Source of the DNA: an uncultured Flavobacteriaceae bacterium
Lineage (GTDB): Bacteria > Bacteroidota > Bacteroidia > Flavobacteriales > Flavobacteriaceae
Length of the DNA stretch: 64,000 nucleotides
Assembly (NCBI GenBank): GCA_937944485.1
Contig: CALDYU010000021.1
Location: forward strand, 1 to 64,000
Direction: 5' to 3'
The notes beneath the pieces were generated by a model. The model was not told where the DNA came from and ran no database searches. It was given only the letters and a program-made list of their open reading frames with translations. Shown one piece after another: positions 50,906-60,500 of this stretch (its first letter is position 1; every line of letters begins with the position of its first letter). The translations under genes were made by a program, and so were the position numbers.

Positions 50906-52392
50906 AGGGCAATTTTAAATTTGGTGTTTTTAGCATCAGGTATAAGAGCCAGCTCGCCCTGGTGTTTTTCAACAATTTTCTTGGCGTAGAAAAGTCCAAT
51001 TCCGAAACCTTTAACATCATGTATATTTCCAGTAGGCACTCGATAAAATTTGTCAAATATTTTATCTCGCTGACTTTTAGCAATATTGCCCCCGTTATCT
51101 GCAATTGTTATTTCAATTGCATTGAGTAGTGAATTTAAATTTACCTCAATAGTATCGCCACCATATTTTACGGCATTATCTATAAGATTTGCTAAGGCAT
51201 TTTCAAAATGAAAAGGATCGACTTTAGCCGATAAAGAATTGTCGGTAGTCTTAAATAAAATAGTTTTTTCCGGACAGAGCATTTGGTATTTGTCTACCAA
51301 ATTTTTTAATATCATTACTAAATCAACATCTTCTTTATTTATAAGTAATTTGTCATTATCTAAAGTCGCCGTTTCTAATAGTTTTTCAACCATTAGATGT
51401 AACTTTTTTAACTGTTGGTCTGAGATGTTTAAATAGGTATTTGTTTTTTCCTTATCGTTCTTTTCATTAAAATTTTTAATACCCTCAATAGCCGTAGTAA
51501 CTGTAGCAATGGGTGTTTTGAACTCATGTGTTATATTACTAATTAGGTCATTTTTAATTTCAGCAAGCTCCTTTTGTTTGTTAATAATGTGCAATAAATA
51601 GAAGAGACAGGCTATGGTACAAACAGCTAAAAGCAATGATAATAAAATACCTGTAAGACTTCGTTTAAGAATATGTAGTGTGGGATTTGAATATTTTAAT
51701 TGAAGGTTTTCATGAAACGGAAGATAGGTAGCTTTTGAAAAAGTAGTGATGAGATTTTCATCACTAGGTTCAATATTGAAATTTTGAAACACAGAATCAT
51801 TCTTAAAATGAGTGAACCCATAGTTGATGCTAATATCTTTTCGAGCCAGCTCATTTTTTAGTATGGTATCAAGTTTTACAAAATCAATCGAATCTTTTGT
51901 GATTGATACTGTGAGTTTATTAATGAGCCCTGAAATCGCCCCGATACTGTCTACTTGAGTCCCATTGTGAAAAATGGAAATACCCGTTACCGGACTTTTA
52001 CCTATTGCTTTGTCCGTGAATGTATCTAATACAGAAGGAAAGAAAGTAGGCGTTGCTAAATGGCTATGGTTTATACAACTATCAATGCCATGTTCTAGGT
52101 GTTCAATATCTAGATGTTCACTATCTAGTTTTTCAATATATTCAAACATTTCTGAAGTGATGGTCGTTGAAATGCTGTTTTCTTTTTCCTCAATAAAACT
52201 AAAAAAATCAGTTTTAGCCATGTCTGTGAAATAGGTTTCAACACTATTATCGAAACTAATCTGCACTTCGTTGAGTAATCGTTTTTTATTTGCTTTATAG
52301 TTTTGGCTATTCCAATACAGCTGTATGGCTATAATTACGCCAATAGTAGTTGTAATAAAATAAAGCAAGTATTTGTAATTGTTTTGTTTCAC
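50902..52392 (-). CDS. Sensor histidine kinase
   Basis: This membrane sensor kinase pairs with the adjacent OmpR-type regulator. The GTG at 52392 (MKQNNYKYLLYF) is the likely start, because an upstream TTG at 52425 lies in the operator region. The roughly 496-residue protein has two membrane helices (about residues 10-25 and 265-290) around a periplasmic sensor domain. It continues with a dimerisation/H-box helix (NDLISNITHEFKTPIATV) and an ATPase domain with the N box LANLIDNAVKYGG and G boxes EITIADNGGNIA and GFGIGLFYAKKIV. The signal is unknown. It is divergent from the GLPGLI gene. Confidence 0.9.
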   Translation of the reverse strand: MKQNNYKYLLYFITTTIGVIIAIQLYWNSQNYKANKKRLLNEVQISFDNSVETYFTDMAKTDFFSFIEEKENSISTTITSEMFEYIEKLDSEHLDIEHLEHGIDSCINHSHLATPTFFPSVLDTFTDKAIGKSPVTGISIFHNGTQVDSIGAISGLINKLTVSITKDSIDFVKLDTILKNELARKDISINYGFTHFKNDSVFQNFNIEPSDENLITTFSKATYLPFHENLQLKYSNPTLHILKRSLTGILLSLLLAVCTIACLFYLLHIINKQKELAEIKNDLISNITHEFKTPIATVTTAIEGIKNFNEKNDKEKTNTYLNISDQQLKKLHLMVEKLLETATLDNDKLLINKEDVDLVMILKNLVDKYQMLCPEKTILFKTTDNSLSAKVDPFHFENALANLIDNAVKYGGDTIEVNLNSLLNAIEITIADNGGNIAKSQRDKIFDKFYRVPTGNIHDVKGFGIGLFYAKKIVEKHQGELALIPDAKNTKFKIAL

Positions 52393-52433
52393 ATGCCAAA
52401 AATAAGGACAAAACTCTGGCGCCAACCTATCGC

Positions 52434-52459
52434 TTAACAGACGTTAACACTGATTAACC
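52434..52459. promoter_or_regulatory. Triple TTAACA-type direct repeat, 10-bp phase
   Basis: TTAACA (52434-52439), TTAACA (52444-52449) and TTAACC (52454-52459) repeat with exactly 10-base spacing in the divergent gap between the kinase and the GLPGLI gene. Direct repeats phased to one helical turn are typical OmpR/PhoB-family operators. The last repeat lies about 22 bases before the -7-like CAAATTTG (52481-52488) of the GLPGLI gene, a typical activator position. Confidence 0.55.
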
Positions 52460-52510
52460 TTTTTATTTGTTCGACTTACTCAAATTTGCAGTGTTACAAA
52501 TCAATTTAAA

Positions 52511-53356
52511 ATGTTCAAAATGAAAAAAATAGTTACTCTAATAGCGTTTCTTAGTATCGGTGCTGTACACTTAGCTTCAGCACAAAAATTTACCGGTATG
52601 GCTACCTATAAAACGGATACCAAAATGGAAATACAAATGGACAGTTCTCAAATGGCGGACCATATGGATGATCTACAAAAGCAACTGAGAATGGCGATGC
52701 AAAAAGAATATCAGCTCACTTTTACAAAATCTGAATCTAACTGGAAAGAACAAGAAAAATTAAATAACCCTAACAATGGCGGGGCGGTACAGATACGAAT
52801 TATGGGTATGGGCGGAGGCGCAGATGGCTTGTTGTATAAAAATACTAAAGACAAAAAAACGATAGAAAGCACAGATGATTTCGGAAAGTTGTTTTTGATT
52901 TCTGGAGATTTAGAACCGTACGAATGGGAGATGACTGCTGAGACCAAGCAAATTGGAAAATATACCTGTTATAAAGCAATTACGAAGCAAGAAGTTACTG
53001 AAATGCACTTATCAGATATTAATGGTGATACTTCCGAAGAGGAAAAAAAAGTGACGCGTACCATTACGGCATGGTATGCTCCTGAAATACCAGTAAGTCA
53101 TGGTCCAGAAAACTACTGGGGTTTGCCTGGTTTAATTTTGGAAGTATCTGATGGAAGTAGAATTATGATTTGTACGCAAGTCATCTTGAACCCTGAAAAA
53201 GAAGCTATTGTTAAAATTCCTACTAAAGGCAAAAAAGTTACAAGTGAGGAATACGGTCGTATAATGAATGAACATTTAGAGAAGATGAATAAAATGTATG
53301 GAGGAGGAAAGAAGAAAGGCAACCATGATTCATTTAGTATTACAATAGAGCATTAA
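52511..53356 (+). CDS. GLPGLI family exported protein
   Basis: This exported protein of the Bacteroidota GLPGLI family, function unknown, is named after the conserved motif seen here in ENYWGLPGLILEVSDG. It has 281 residues with a signal peptide (KIVTLIAFLSIGAVHLASA), a Met/Gln-rich amino-terminal part (KMEIQMDSSQMADHMDDLQK) and a Gly/His-rich end. An alternative start is the ATG at 52520. The next gene (47 bases on) encodes an outer-membrane protein, and the pair is divergent from a two-component system that probably controls it. Confidence 0.88.
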   Translation: MFKMKKIVTLIAFLSIGAVHLASAQKFTGMATYKTDTKMEIQMDSSQMADHMDDLQKQLRMAMQKEYQLTFTKSESNWKEQEKLNNPNNGGAVQIRIMGMGGGADGLLYKNTKDKKTIESTDDFGKLFLISGDLEPYEWEMTAETKQIGKYTCYKAITKQEVTEMHLSDINGDTSEEEKKVTRTITAWYAPEIPVSHGPENYWGLPGLILEVSDGSRIMICTQVILNPEKEAIVKIPTKGKKVTSEEYGRIMNEHLEKMNKMYGGGKKKGNHDSFSITIEH

Positions 53357-53402
53357 GTGCCTGAAATACTAGTCTATTAACACCAAAAATCATCAATCAA
53401 AA

Positions 53403-56087
53403 ATGAACAGAATTAGCAAATCCCTTTTGGTAGGGCTAGTATTTTCATGCACTTATATGAGTGCTCAAAAAGTAAGTTTAGAAGGGCGTGTTTTAGATTC
53501 GCTACAAGCACCGCTTGAACTAGCCAATGTCATTGCAGTTAATAAAAATTCGAATGGTATAGCTTCTTTCGGAATTACAGACGCTCAAGGTAGATTTAAA
53601 TTAAACCTACAGAAAGATAGTCTTTATATAATTCGAGCAAGTTATTTGGGTTTTGAGACCTATGAGGAAACCTATCAAGCCATTGAAGATAAAACCCAAG
53701 ACATAATATTGAAATCAGCTGCGAATGAATTAGATGGCGTAACTGTTGTGGAAGATTTTCCGGTGACCATTTCAGGTGATACAATAACCTACAAAACCGA
53801 TGCTTTCACCACAGGGAAAGAGAAAAAATTAGAGAACGTACTTGAACAATTGCCCGGTTTTCAAATTGATGATGAAGGTCAAATTAAAGTACAGGGTAAA
53901 GACGTAAGTAAGGTGCTTGTTGAAGGAAAAGAGTTTTTCGATGGTGATACTAAAATGGCCACTAAGAATATTCCGGCAAATGCGGTCGATAAGGTACAAG
54001 TATTGCGCAACTTTAATGAAATAGGTCCTTTAGGTGCAGTCAATGATAGTGATGCCCTAGCTTTGAATATTAAATTGAAAGAAGGTAAAAAAAACCTATG
54101 GTTTGGTGATATTACGGCAGGCGGAGGGCCAGAAGAGCGACACTTGGGCCATGCCAATGTATTTTATTATTCCCCAAAATTTAATATAAATTTTATTGGT
54201 GATTTAAACAATATAGGGCAGCAAGCTTTTACTTTACAAGATTATTTCAAGTTTAATGGAGGTCTGGCTGGTTTATCTCAACGATCGGGCTCAACGGTCA
54301 ATATTTCTGCAGATGATATAGGCTTATCATTACTTCAAAATAACAGAACGCGCAATACAAATTCAAAATTAGCGGCACTTAATTTTAATTACAATCCGAA
54401 TAAGAAAATTCGTTTTGCAGGCTTCGGAATAGTATCGGGGATTGATACTGATTTAGCGACAGTTTCTCAACGTACCTACATACGAGAAGATGGCAATAAC
54501 CAAGAACTTTTAACCGCTACAACGAAGCAACAAAATACAGCGGGTTTATTTAAGTTTTCATCAACATATACGCCAAATGCGAAATGGCATTTAAGCTATA
54601 ATGGTTTTATAAAAAATGCTGAAATAAATGATCAAAACCTATCGCATTCAAATTTTAATAATTTTGAAAATGAAATAAATAGCACCAATCTTAGAGACCC
54701 TTTTTCGGTACAACAAAACCTTAATGTTTTCTACGCTGGCGACAACAAGAATATTTTTTCTCTAGAGTCTAATCAACGCTATAAAAGGCAGCGTCCTAAT
54801 TATAATTTAGTTAGTATGTTACAGCCTTTTATGGGCACAGTGCCGCTTCAAGGAAATTCACCATATAATTTGTTTCAAGCTAAAGAAGTCATTACGAACA
54901 AATTTGACGCTGAAGGCAATTATTATAGAGTGCTAAACAAAACCAATCACATCAGTTTTAAGGCGGGTTTAAGTTCGAATAAGCAAGATTTGATCTCTCA
55001 ATTAGAAGAACTCGTTGATGGCAACCAAACTATAATTGGCAATGCCCAAGAATATGTCAACAATAGCACCTTTGATTTTTTAGATGTTTACTTTGGCTTA
55101 GGGTATCGCATAAAATTGGGTAAATTGACCTTGAGTCCCCAGTTAAATTACCACATATACGATATAGAAAATAGGCATGTTGAACTTCGTGTAAATACGA
55201 ATAAGAGTTTGCTGCTTCCAGAATTAAGAACCGAATATGCCTTAAATAGTTCGCAATCTATACAATTGAATTATAATCTGGCCACAGAATTTGCCGATGT
55301 GCAACGTTTAGCACCAGCGTTTCAACTACAAGGTTACAACAGCCTTTTTAGAGGTAATGTAAATCTCGAAAATGCAACATACCATAACCTTGCCTTAAAT
55401 TATTTCAATTTTAGCTCGTTTAGCTTCACTACAATTTATGGAGGCTTAACGTATCAGAAACGTTATGAGAGTATTGGTACAACTTCTGAGTTTATAGGGT
55501 TAGATAATATTACGACCCCTATAAATATCGAAAGACCCAATGAGAATGTGAGCTTTTTTGGAAATTATGAAAGACGTTTTCCGTATTGGAAAGGAAAGCT
55601 CGATGCACAATTGACATATAGTAACTTTAATACCATAGTTAATCAAGTTGCTAATTTTAATAGATCTTTTAATCAAAATTATAAGCTGTCTTTAGAAACA
55701 AGATTTAAAGAGGCTCCCAACGTAGAAATCGGCTTTGAAAAGCAGTGGAATGATTACGCCAGTGCCAATATAAAAAATAGGTTCGTAACAGATAGTCCGT
55801 TTGCAAATATTGAGGCTTATTTTTTAAAGAGTTTTTCTATTACTGCAGATTACCAATATAATAATTACAGAAGTAAAAATGGAGAAACTAGCAGCACCTA
55901 CGATTTTTTAAACGCAGCATTGTATTTTCAAAAAGAGGACAGCAAGTGGGAATTTAAAATTTCAGGTTTAAACTTACTCAATACGACTTCAATTCGTCAA
56001 GATGCTTTCTCAAATAATTTAATAAGTACCTTAGAATATCAAGTACAACCCAGGTATTTTGTATTTAGTTTAAAATACGAATTATAG
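53403..56087 (+). CDS. TonB-receptor-like outer-membrane beta-barrel protein
   Basis: This outer-membrane protein of the CarboxypepD_reg/OMP_b-brl type has a signal peptide ending in MSAQ and an amino-terminal carboxypeptidase-regulatory-like domain (about residues 24-110). A plug-like domain follows (about 120-215, LENVLEQLPGFQIDDEGQIK and NIPANAVDKVQVLRNF). A long barrel then ends in a carboxy-terminal strand with aromatic and charged residues (PRYFVFSLKYEL). The 894-residue size and plug resemble TonB-dependent transporters, although a TonB box is not clear. It sits 47 bases after a GLPGLI gene, a recurring partnership in this phylum. Substrate unknown. Confidence 0.88.
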   Translation: MNRISKSLLVGLVFSCTYMSAQKVSLEGRVLDSLQAPLELANVIAVNKNSNGIASFGITDAQGRFKLNLQKDSLYIIRASYLGFETYEETYQAIEDKTQDIILKSAANELDGVTVVEDFPVTISGDTITYKTDAFTTGKEKKLENVLEQLPGFQIDDEGQIKVQGKDVSKVLVEGKEFFDGDTKMATKNIPANAVDKVQVLRNFNEIGPLGAVNDSDALALNIKLKEGKKNLWFGDITAGGGPEERHLGHANVFYYSPKFNINFIGDLNNIGQQAFTLQDYFKFNGGLAGLSQRSGSTVNISADDIGLSLLQNNRTRNTNSKLAALNFNYNPNKKIRFAGFGIVSGIDTDLATVSQRTYIREDGNNQELLTATTKQQNTAGLFKFSSTYTPNAKWHLSYNGFIKNAEINDQNLSHSNFNNFENEINSTNLRDPFSVQQNLNVFYAGDNKNIFSLESNQRYKRQRPNYNLVSMLQPFMGTVPLQGNSPYNLFQAKEVITNKFDAEGNYYRVLNKTNHISFKAGLSSNKQDLISQLEELVDGNQTIIGNAQEYVNNSTFDFLDVYFGLGYRIKLGKLTLSPQLNYHIYDIENRHVELRVNTNKSLLLPELRTEYALNSSQSIQLNYNLATEFADVQRLAPAFQLQGYNSLFRGNVNLENATYHNLALNYFNFSSFSFTTIYGGLTYQKRYESIGTTSEFIGLDNITTPINIERPNENVSFFGNYERRFPYWKGKLDAQLTYSNFNTIVNQVANFNRSFNQNYKLSLETRFKEAPNVEIGFEKQWNDYASANIKNRFVTDSPFANIEAYFLKSFSITADYQYNNYRSKNGETSSTYDFLNAALYFQKEDSKWEFKISGLNLLNTTSIRQDAFSNNLISTLEYQVQPRYFVFSLKYEL

Positions 56088-56143
56088 CATTTTAAAGAAG
56101 AATAAATCTTTGAAAAACGATTTTTACAACAAAACAATTTTCA

Positions 56144-56151
56144 TACTTTTG
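56144..56151 (+). promoter_or_regulatory. -7 element TACTTTTG of metK
   Basis: TACTTTTG matches TAnnTTTG exactly and lies about 20 bases before the SAM-II-like leader. The only TTG upstream (56110-56112) is 31 bases away, farther than usual, so the -33 element is uncertain. Confidence 0.55.
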
Positions 56152-56160
56152 CCATAACAA

Positions 56161-56250
56161 ATAAGAGGAAGGATTTGACTGATTGCAACCTCATTAAAAA
56201 ATGCTAAAAGCTGTGTAAACTCCTTTAAGCCTCTCCGTCAAATCTTTTGA
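56161..56250 (+). promoter_or_regulatory. SAM-II-like riboswitch leader of metK
   Basis: The metK leader contains GATTTGACTGATTGCA, then ACCTC, and AAAAAATGCTAAA, in the order and spacing of conserved SAM-II (metA-motif) aptamers known from Bacteroidota and alphaproteobacteria. GAGG (56165-56168) can pair with CCTC (56189-56192) as the first stem, and GCA (56185-56187) with TGC (56202-56204) in the pseudoknot. Downstream, GTCAAATCTTT (56237-56247) is complementary to AAGGATTTGAC (56169-56179) and could compete with the aptamer. The class is inferred from memory of the consensus. Confidence 0.6.
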
Positions 56251-56264
56251 ATAATTAAAAAAGA

Positions 56265-57518
56265 ATGGCATATTTATTTACTTCAGAGTCTGTAAGTGAA
56301 GGACACCCAGATAAAGTTTCAGATCAAATTAGTGATGCACTTTTAGATAATTTTTTGGCTTTCGATCCTGAGAGCAAAGTAGCCTGTGAAACTTTGGTTA
56401 CTACCGGTCAAGTAGTTTTGGCAGGTGAGGTAAAAAGCAATACGTACTTAGATGTTCAAAATATCGCAAGAGATGTTATTAATAAAATAGGTTACACCAA
56501 AGGGGAGTACCAATTTAGTGGTGATTCATGCGGCGTTATTTCATTAATACACGAACAATCTCAAGATATTAATCAAGGCGTTGATAGAGCAACCAAAGAA
56601 GAACAAGGTGCGGGAGATCAAGGTATGATGTTTGGTTATGCGACCAAAGAAACAGAAAATTTTATGCCTTTGGCACTTGATATCTCGCATAAAATTCTTC
56701 AGGTTTTAGCGGATTTACGAAAAGACGGATCACAAATTCCTTATTTACGTCCCGATGCAAAGGCACAAGTGACAATAGAATATTCAGATGATAATGTACC
56801 GCAACGTATAGATACTATTGTTGTTTCTACACAACACGACGATTTTGATGAAGACGATACGATGTTGGCAAAAATAAAGTCAGATATTATTACGCTTTTA
56901 ATACCCAAAGTGGTATCCCAATTTCCAGAGCAGGTGCAAAATCTTTTTGACGATAAAATACAGTACCATATCAACCCTACAGGTAAGTTTGTTATTGGTG
57001 GCCCACATGGTGATACTGGTTTGACAGGAAGAAAAATAATTGTAGACACCTATGGTGGAAAAGGAGCGCATGGGGGTGGTGCTTTTAGTGGCAAAGACCC
57101 GAGTAAGGTTGACCGAAGTGCTGCCTATGCGGCAAGGCATGCTGCTAAAAATTTAGTTGCTGCTGGCGTGGCAGATGAGCTATTAGTGCAAGTAAGTTAT
57201 GCGATTGGCGTGGTAGAACCAACTTCTATTTTTGTTGATTCTTATGGTACTTCCAAAGTGAATTTAACAGATGGTGAGATTGCGGATAAAGTATCGGAGC
57301 TTTTTGATATGCGCCCGTTTTCAATTGAGAAACGACTAAAATTGCGTAACCCGATCTATTTAGAAACGGCAGCTTATGGTCATATGGGTAAAGCACCAAA
57401 AAAGGTAACTAAAGTATTTGAATCTCCGTATAACGGAAGAATCGAAAAAGAGGTTGAGCTTTTCACTTGGGAAAAACTAGATATGGTTGATGCTGTGCAA
57501 ACGGCATTCGGATTATAA
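56265..57518 (+). CDS. metK: S-adenosylmethionine synthetase
   Basis: This enzyme makes SAM from methionine and ATP in the cytoplasm. The 417-residue protein has the family motifs [20 protein letters not shown], the ATP-binding [13 protein letters not shown] and [20 protein letters not shown], the methionine-binding [20 protein letters not shown] and a carboxy-terminal [21 protein letters not shown]-like leader precedes it, so it is probably repressed by its own product. It is not clustered with other methionine genes here. Confidence 0.96.
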   Translation: MAYLFTSESVSEGHPDKVSDQISDALLDNFLAFDPESKVACETLVTTGQVVLAGEVKSNTYLDVQNIARDVINKIGYTKGEYQFSGDSCGVISLIHEQSQDINQGVDRATKEEQGAGDQGMMFGYATKETENFMPLALDISHKILQVLADLRKDGSQIPYLRPDAKAQVTIEYSDDNVPQRIDTIVVSTQHDDFDEDDTMLAKIKSDIITLLIPKVVSQFPEQVQNLFDDKIQYHINPTGKFVIGGPHGDTGLTGRKIIVDTYGGKGAHGGGAFSGKDPSKVDRSAAYAARHAAKNLVAAGVADELLVQVSYAIGVVEPTSIFVDSYGTSKVNLTDGEIADKVSELFDMRPFSIEKRLKLRNPIYLETAAYGHMGKAPKKVTKVFESPYNGRIEKEVELFTWEKLDMVDAVQTAFGL

Positions 57519-57881
57519 AAAACACAAGTAGTTTTAGTGGTCATACAGAACTATGTTTTGTCATACTGAACGCAGTGAAGTATGTCAAAGAATATTGAGT
57601 TTGACTCTCGCTTTAATTGAACGATTATAGGTTTCCAATTCTTTCGGTTTCATTTTGTCATACTGAACGTAGTGAAGTATCTCGAAAAATAGTGAGTTGG
57701 TCTTTTTGGTTGATTCAGAAATTAAAGGTCTCCAATTCTAAATATTCGCTATCGACATGTCTAACGCTAGTTTCCTCCTGCGTCGGAAGGACAACTAAAT
57801 TTTGAAGTCCGAATAGGTTCCCTTTTTAATTTTTAATTCGTTCCAATCTTTAGTAGCTTTATCATCTAACGTATCTGAACC
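57519..57881. repeat. Tandem 87-bp repeats of the CATACTGAACG type after metK
   Basis: Two copies (about 57557-57643 and 57654-57739) share TTTTGTCATACTGAACG, AGTGAAGTAT and TCCAATTCT at the same relative positions, with a drifted middle. TCATACAGAACTA (57541-57553) looks like the start of a third, decayed unit. CATACTGAACG-NAGTGAAGTAT forms an imperfect palindrome widely seen as dispersed intergenic repeats in Bacteroidota. CCTGCGTCGGAAGGAC near 57778 is another GC-rich fragment. No gene is apparent. Confidence 0.65.
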
Positions 57882-59822
57882 ATGTCTAAATTTTCAAGAT
57901 TTTCTACGATTGTTTTGCTCACAATGACCCTAATAGTCACTTCTTGTACCAAAACCAACAAGAATGAAAAGCTCGAGGTTTCAAAAACCTATGTTGCAGA
58001 TAATTATACTAAAAGAGAGGTGCAAATAGAAATGCGCGATGGTGCAAAATTGCATACCACGATCTACGCGCCAAAAGATACTTCAAAAGAATATCCTATA
58101 ATCATGCAACGTACGCCGTATAGCTCAAGGCCTTATGGCGAAGGAAAGTTTAAGGAAAAGATCGCCCCCAATATTCATATGATGAAAGAGGGTTATATAG
58201 TGGTTTATCAAGATGTACGCGGCCGTTGGATGAGCGAGGGGCATTATGAAAATATGCGCGCTTATATTCCGAATAAAAAAAGCGATAAAGATGTTGACGA
58301 AAGTTCAGACACCTATGATTCGATTGAATGGTTGGTAAACAATGTTGAAAATAACAATGGAAATGTGGGCATTTGGGGTATTTCGTATCCTGGTTTTTAT
58401 TCGACCTATGCTACCGTAGATGCGCATCCAGCCTTGAAAGCAGCCTCTCCTCAAGCGAGTATTGGCGATTTCTTTTTTGATGATTTTCATCACAATGGCG
58501 CTTATTTATTGAGTTATTTTAGAGCAACTTCGCTTTTTGGAACCCCACGGCCCAATGGTGATATGCCCATTGATACAGCCTGGTACAAATTGCCTGATTT
58601 GCAAACAGAAGATCAGTACCAGTTCTTTTTAGATAAAGGCCCCTTGAAGAATCTAGACTCCTTTTTTGAATATGATTTAAAGGATGAGGTTTCCATCGCG
58701 CCAGATGAAGAGACTGATGATTACTTCTGGAACGAACTCAAAGAACATCCTAACTATGATGAGCTTTGGCAAAGTCGTGGACTCATTCAACACCTAAAAA
58801 ACGTGAAATCACATGTCGCTACGATGGTCGTTGGTGGATGGTTTGATGCCGAGGATTTATACGGACCCTTGGAAACCTATAAAAACATTGAAAAATATAA
58901 TAAAGACAACTATAACACCATGGTTTTCGGTCCTTGGGATCATGGTCGCTGGTCAAAAAGAGATGGTCGTACTGTGGTGGGAAATTATTTTTTTGGGGAT
59001 GGAATTTCAGAGTTTTTTCAAGAGCATATTGAAACAAAATTCTTTCATCATTTTTTAAAAGGAAGTGGCGATCAAAATAGTGGACTTCCAGAAGCCTATG
59101 TTTTTGATTCAGGTAGAAAAGCGTGGAAGCAATACGAAACATGGCCACCCCAAGGTGTGATTAAAAAAGATCTTTTTTTGTCGGAAAACCAAGAGTTAAC
59201 ATCCGAATTAAAAAGTACAAAAGGCATTCAATTTGTAAGTGATATTAAAAAACCTGTACCCTATTCTGAAGACGTAAAATCAGTATTTACGCCGAGAAAA
59301 TATATGACGGATGATCAACGTTTTGCCGCGCGCCGATCTGATGTTTTGGTTTTTGAAACCGATGTTTTAGAAGAAGATTTGACTTTGGCAGGAGATATTC
59401 TAGCCAAATTAAATGTGGCAACTACAGGTACAGCAGCTGACTGGATTGTCAAGGTAATTGATGTACACCCAGCAGATATTGAGACCAACGAAGAAATGCA
59501 AGACCATTTGAAAATGAGCAATTACCATTTGATGGTACGTAGTGAAGTATTGCGAGGGCGTTTTAGAAATAGTTTTGTAACTCCTGAGCCTTTTATACCC
59601 AATCAAAAAACAGTCGTAAATATCAAACTGCAAGATGTGTTCCACACTATTAAAAAAGGGCACAAATTACAGGTGCAAGTGCAGAGTACGTGGTTTCCAT
59701 TGATTGATTTGAATCCGCAGACCTATGTAGAAAATATCTTTAAGGCTGACGCAGAAGATTTTAAAACACAAACGCATACCGTTTTTACTGATTCGAGTAT
59801 TGAATTTTCTGTCTTGGAGTAA
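57882..59822 (+). CDS. CocE/NonD family X-Pro-type hydrolase lipoprotein
   Basis: This exported alpha/beta hydrolase of the S15/CocE-NonD group cleaves acyl or peptide bonds. The substrate is unknown and may be beta-lactam-like, ester or X-prolyl. The 646-residue protein has a lipoprotein signal (LIVTSCTKTN), a nucleophile serine in GIWGISYPGFYSTYATV, a GGWFDAEDLYG aspartate block and the catalytic histidine in GPWDHGRWSK. A carboxy-terminal jelly-roll domain follows (about 470-646, LAKLNVATTGTAADWIVKVI). It is monocistronic between repeats and a divergent regulator region. Confidence 0.9.
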   Translation: MSKFSRFSTIVLLTMTLIVTSCTKTNKNEKLEVSKTYVADNYTKREVQIEMRDGAKLHTTIYAPKDTSKEYPIIMQRTPYSSRPYGEGKFKEKIAPNIHMMKEGYIVVYQDVRGRWMSEGHYENMRAYIPNKKSDKDVDESSDTYDSIEWLVNNVENNNGNVGIWGISYPGFYSTYATVDAHPALKAASPQASIGDFFFDDFHHNGAYLLSYFRATSLFGTPRPNGDMPIDTAWYKLPDLQTEDQYQFFLDKGPLKNLDSFFEYDLKDEVSIAPDEETDDYFWNELKEHPNYDELWQSRGLIQHLKNVKSHVATMVVGGWFDAEDLYGPLETYKNIEKYNKDNYNTMVFGPWDHGRWSKRDGRTVVGNYFFGDGISEFFQEHIETKFFHHFLKGSGDQNSGLPEAYVFDSGRKAWKQYETWPPQGVIKKDLFLSENQELTSELKSTKGIQFVSDIKKPVPYSEDVKSVFTPRKYMTDDQRFAARRSDVLVFETDVLEEDLTLAGDILAKLNVATTGTAADWIVKVIDVHPADIETNEEMQDHLKMSNYHLMVRSEVLRGRFRNSFVTPEPFIPNQKTVVNIKLQDVFHTIKKGHKLQVQVQSTWFPLIDLNPQTYVENIFKADAEDFKTQTHTVFTDSSIEFSVLE

Positions 59823-60015
59823 GGCAACGCTACTTTATTTCGGGTAAATTTTTCGCTCATGTGAATATTTGTGAACTTATACTTCCTTGTAAAAGATTAG
59901 CATAAAAACCAAAGTTATACAGGTGGTCGGCTTATCAAATAAGCCTTAGCCTATTGACTAATTAGCCTTTATTATATTTTTCCCAAGGTATTACAGTTCA
60001 AAGTAATTGTTATTT

Positions 60016-60408
60016 TTAAATACCAGGGCAATTTTCATTTTCAGATATTGATTGACAATTGTTACTTGCGTCACTAACGTTATCTCGAATCATCTCTTTT
60101 ATATCTTGTAATTTTCTTATTTTCTCATCTATTTCCTCAATTTTTTTGTTCACTTTCGACAATAAAGCAGAGCAACCTGCAGCATTAAATTCATACAATT
60201 CTAAAAGTTCATTAATTTCTTTTAATGTAAAACCAAACCCTTTCGCCTTCTTTATTAAAATCAATCTATTAAGATTCTGGTCATTATAGTTTTTATAGTT
60301 ATTCCATTCTGAATCCGACCTACTAACTTCAATTAGACCTTTTTTTTCGTAAAAGCGAATGGTATCTCTAGATAAGCCTGTTCTTTTTGAAATTTCTCCT
60401 ATGAGCAT
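60016..60408 (-). CDS. MerR-family regulator with metal-type cysteines
   Basis: This is a DNA-binding regulator of the MerR family. The start is placed at the ATG at 60408 (MLIGEISKRTGLS), because an extension to 60480 would cover the promoter and operator. The 130-residue protein has an amino-terminal winged helix-turn-helix (about 3-40, GLSRDTIRFYEKKGLIE), a linker helix and a coiled coil (about 83-110). Cysteines at 79, 118 and 127 (GCSALL, NNCQS, NCPGI) closely follow the spacing of Cys79/Cys114/Cys124 of the zinc sensor ZntR. A divalent or soft metal inducer is therefore likely, but no metal transporter is adjacent. Confidence 0.85.
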   Translation of the reverse strand: MLIGEISKRTGLSRDTIRFYEKKGLIEVSRSDSEWNNYKNYNDQNLNRLILIKKAKGFGFTLKEINELLELYEFNAAGCSALLSKVNKKIEEIDEKIRKLQDIKEMIRDNVSDASNNCQSISENENCPGI

Positions 60409-60438
60409 ATTTTTTTTACTAAAAATAAACAATTTTGC

Positions 60439-60472
60439 TTGACCGTTGACTGTACTCCATGGTTTAAGTTTG
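60439..60472 (+). promoter_or_regulatory. MerR-type promoter of the divergent membrane gene
   Basis: TTG (60439-60441), 23 bases and TAAGTTTG (60465-60472) form a flavobacterial promoter reading into the gene at 60501. The spacer, at the long end of the usual range, holds an imperfect dyad around CCATGG (60457-60462; ACTGTAC left, GTTTAAGT right). This is the position expected for a MerR-family activator, which twists over-long spacers. A second TTG at 60446 would give a 16-base spacer. Confidence 0.5.
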
Positions 60473-60500
60473 TAGTTCAAAGTTTATAAAAATTCTAAAA

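Noticed and set aside
57617-57805. 62-residue ORF after metK
   Set aside because: It lies within the tandem CATACTGAACG repeats and shows no family similarity.
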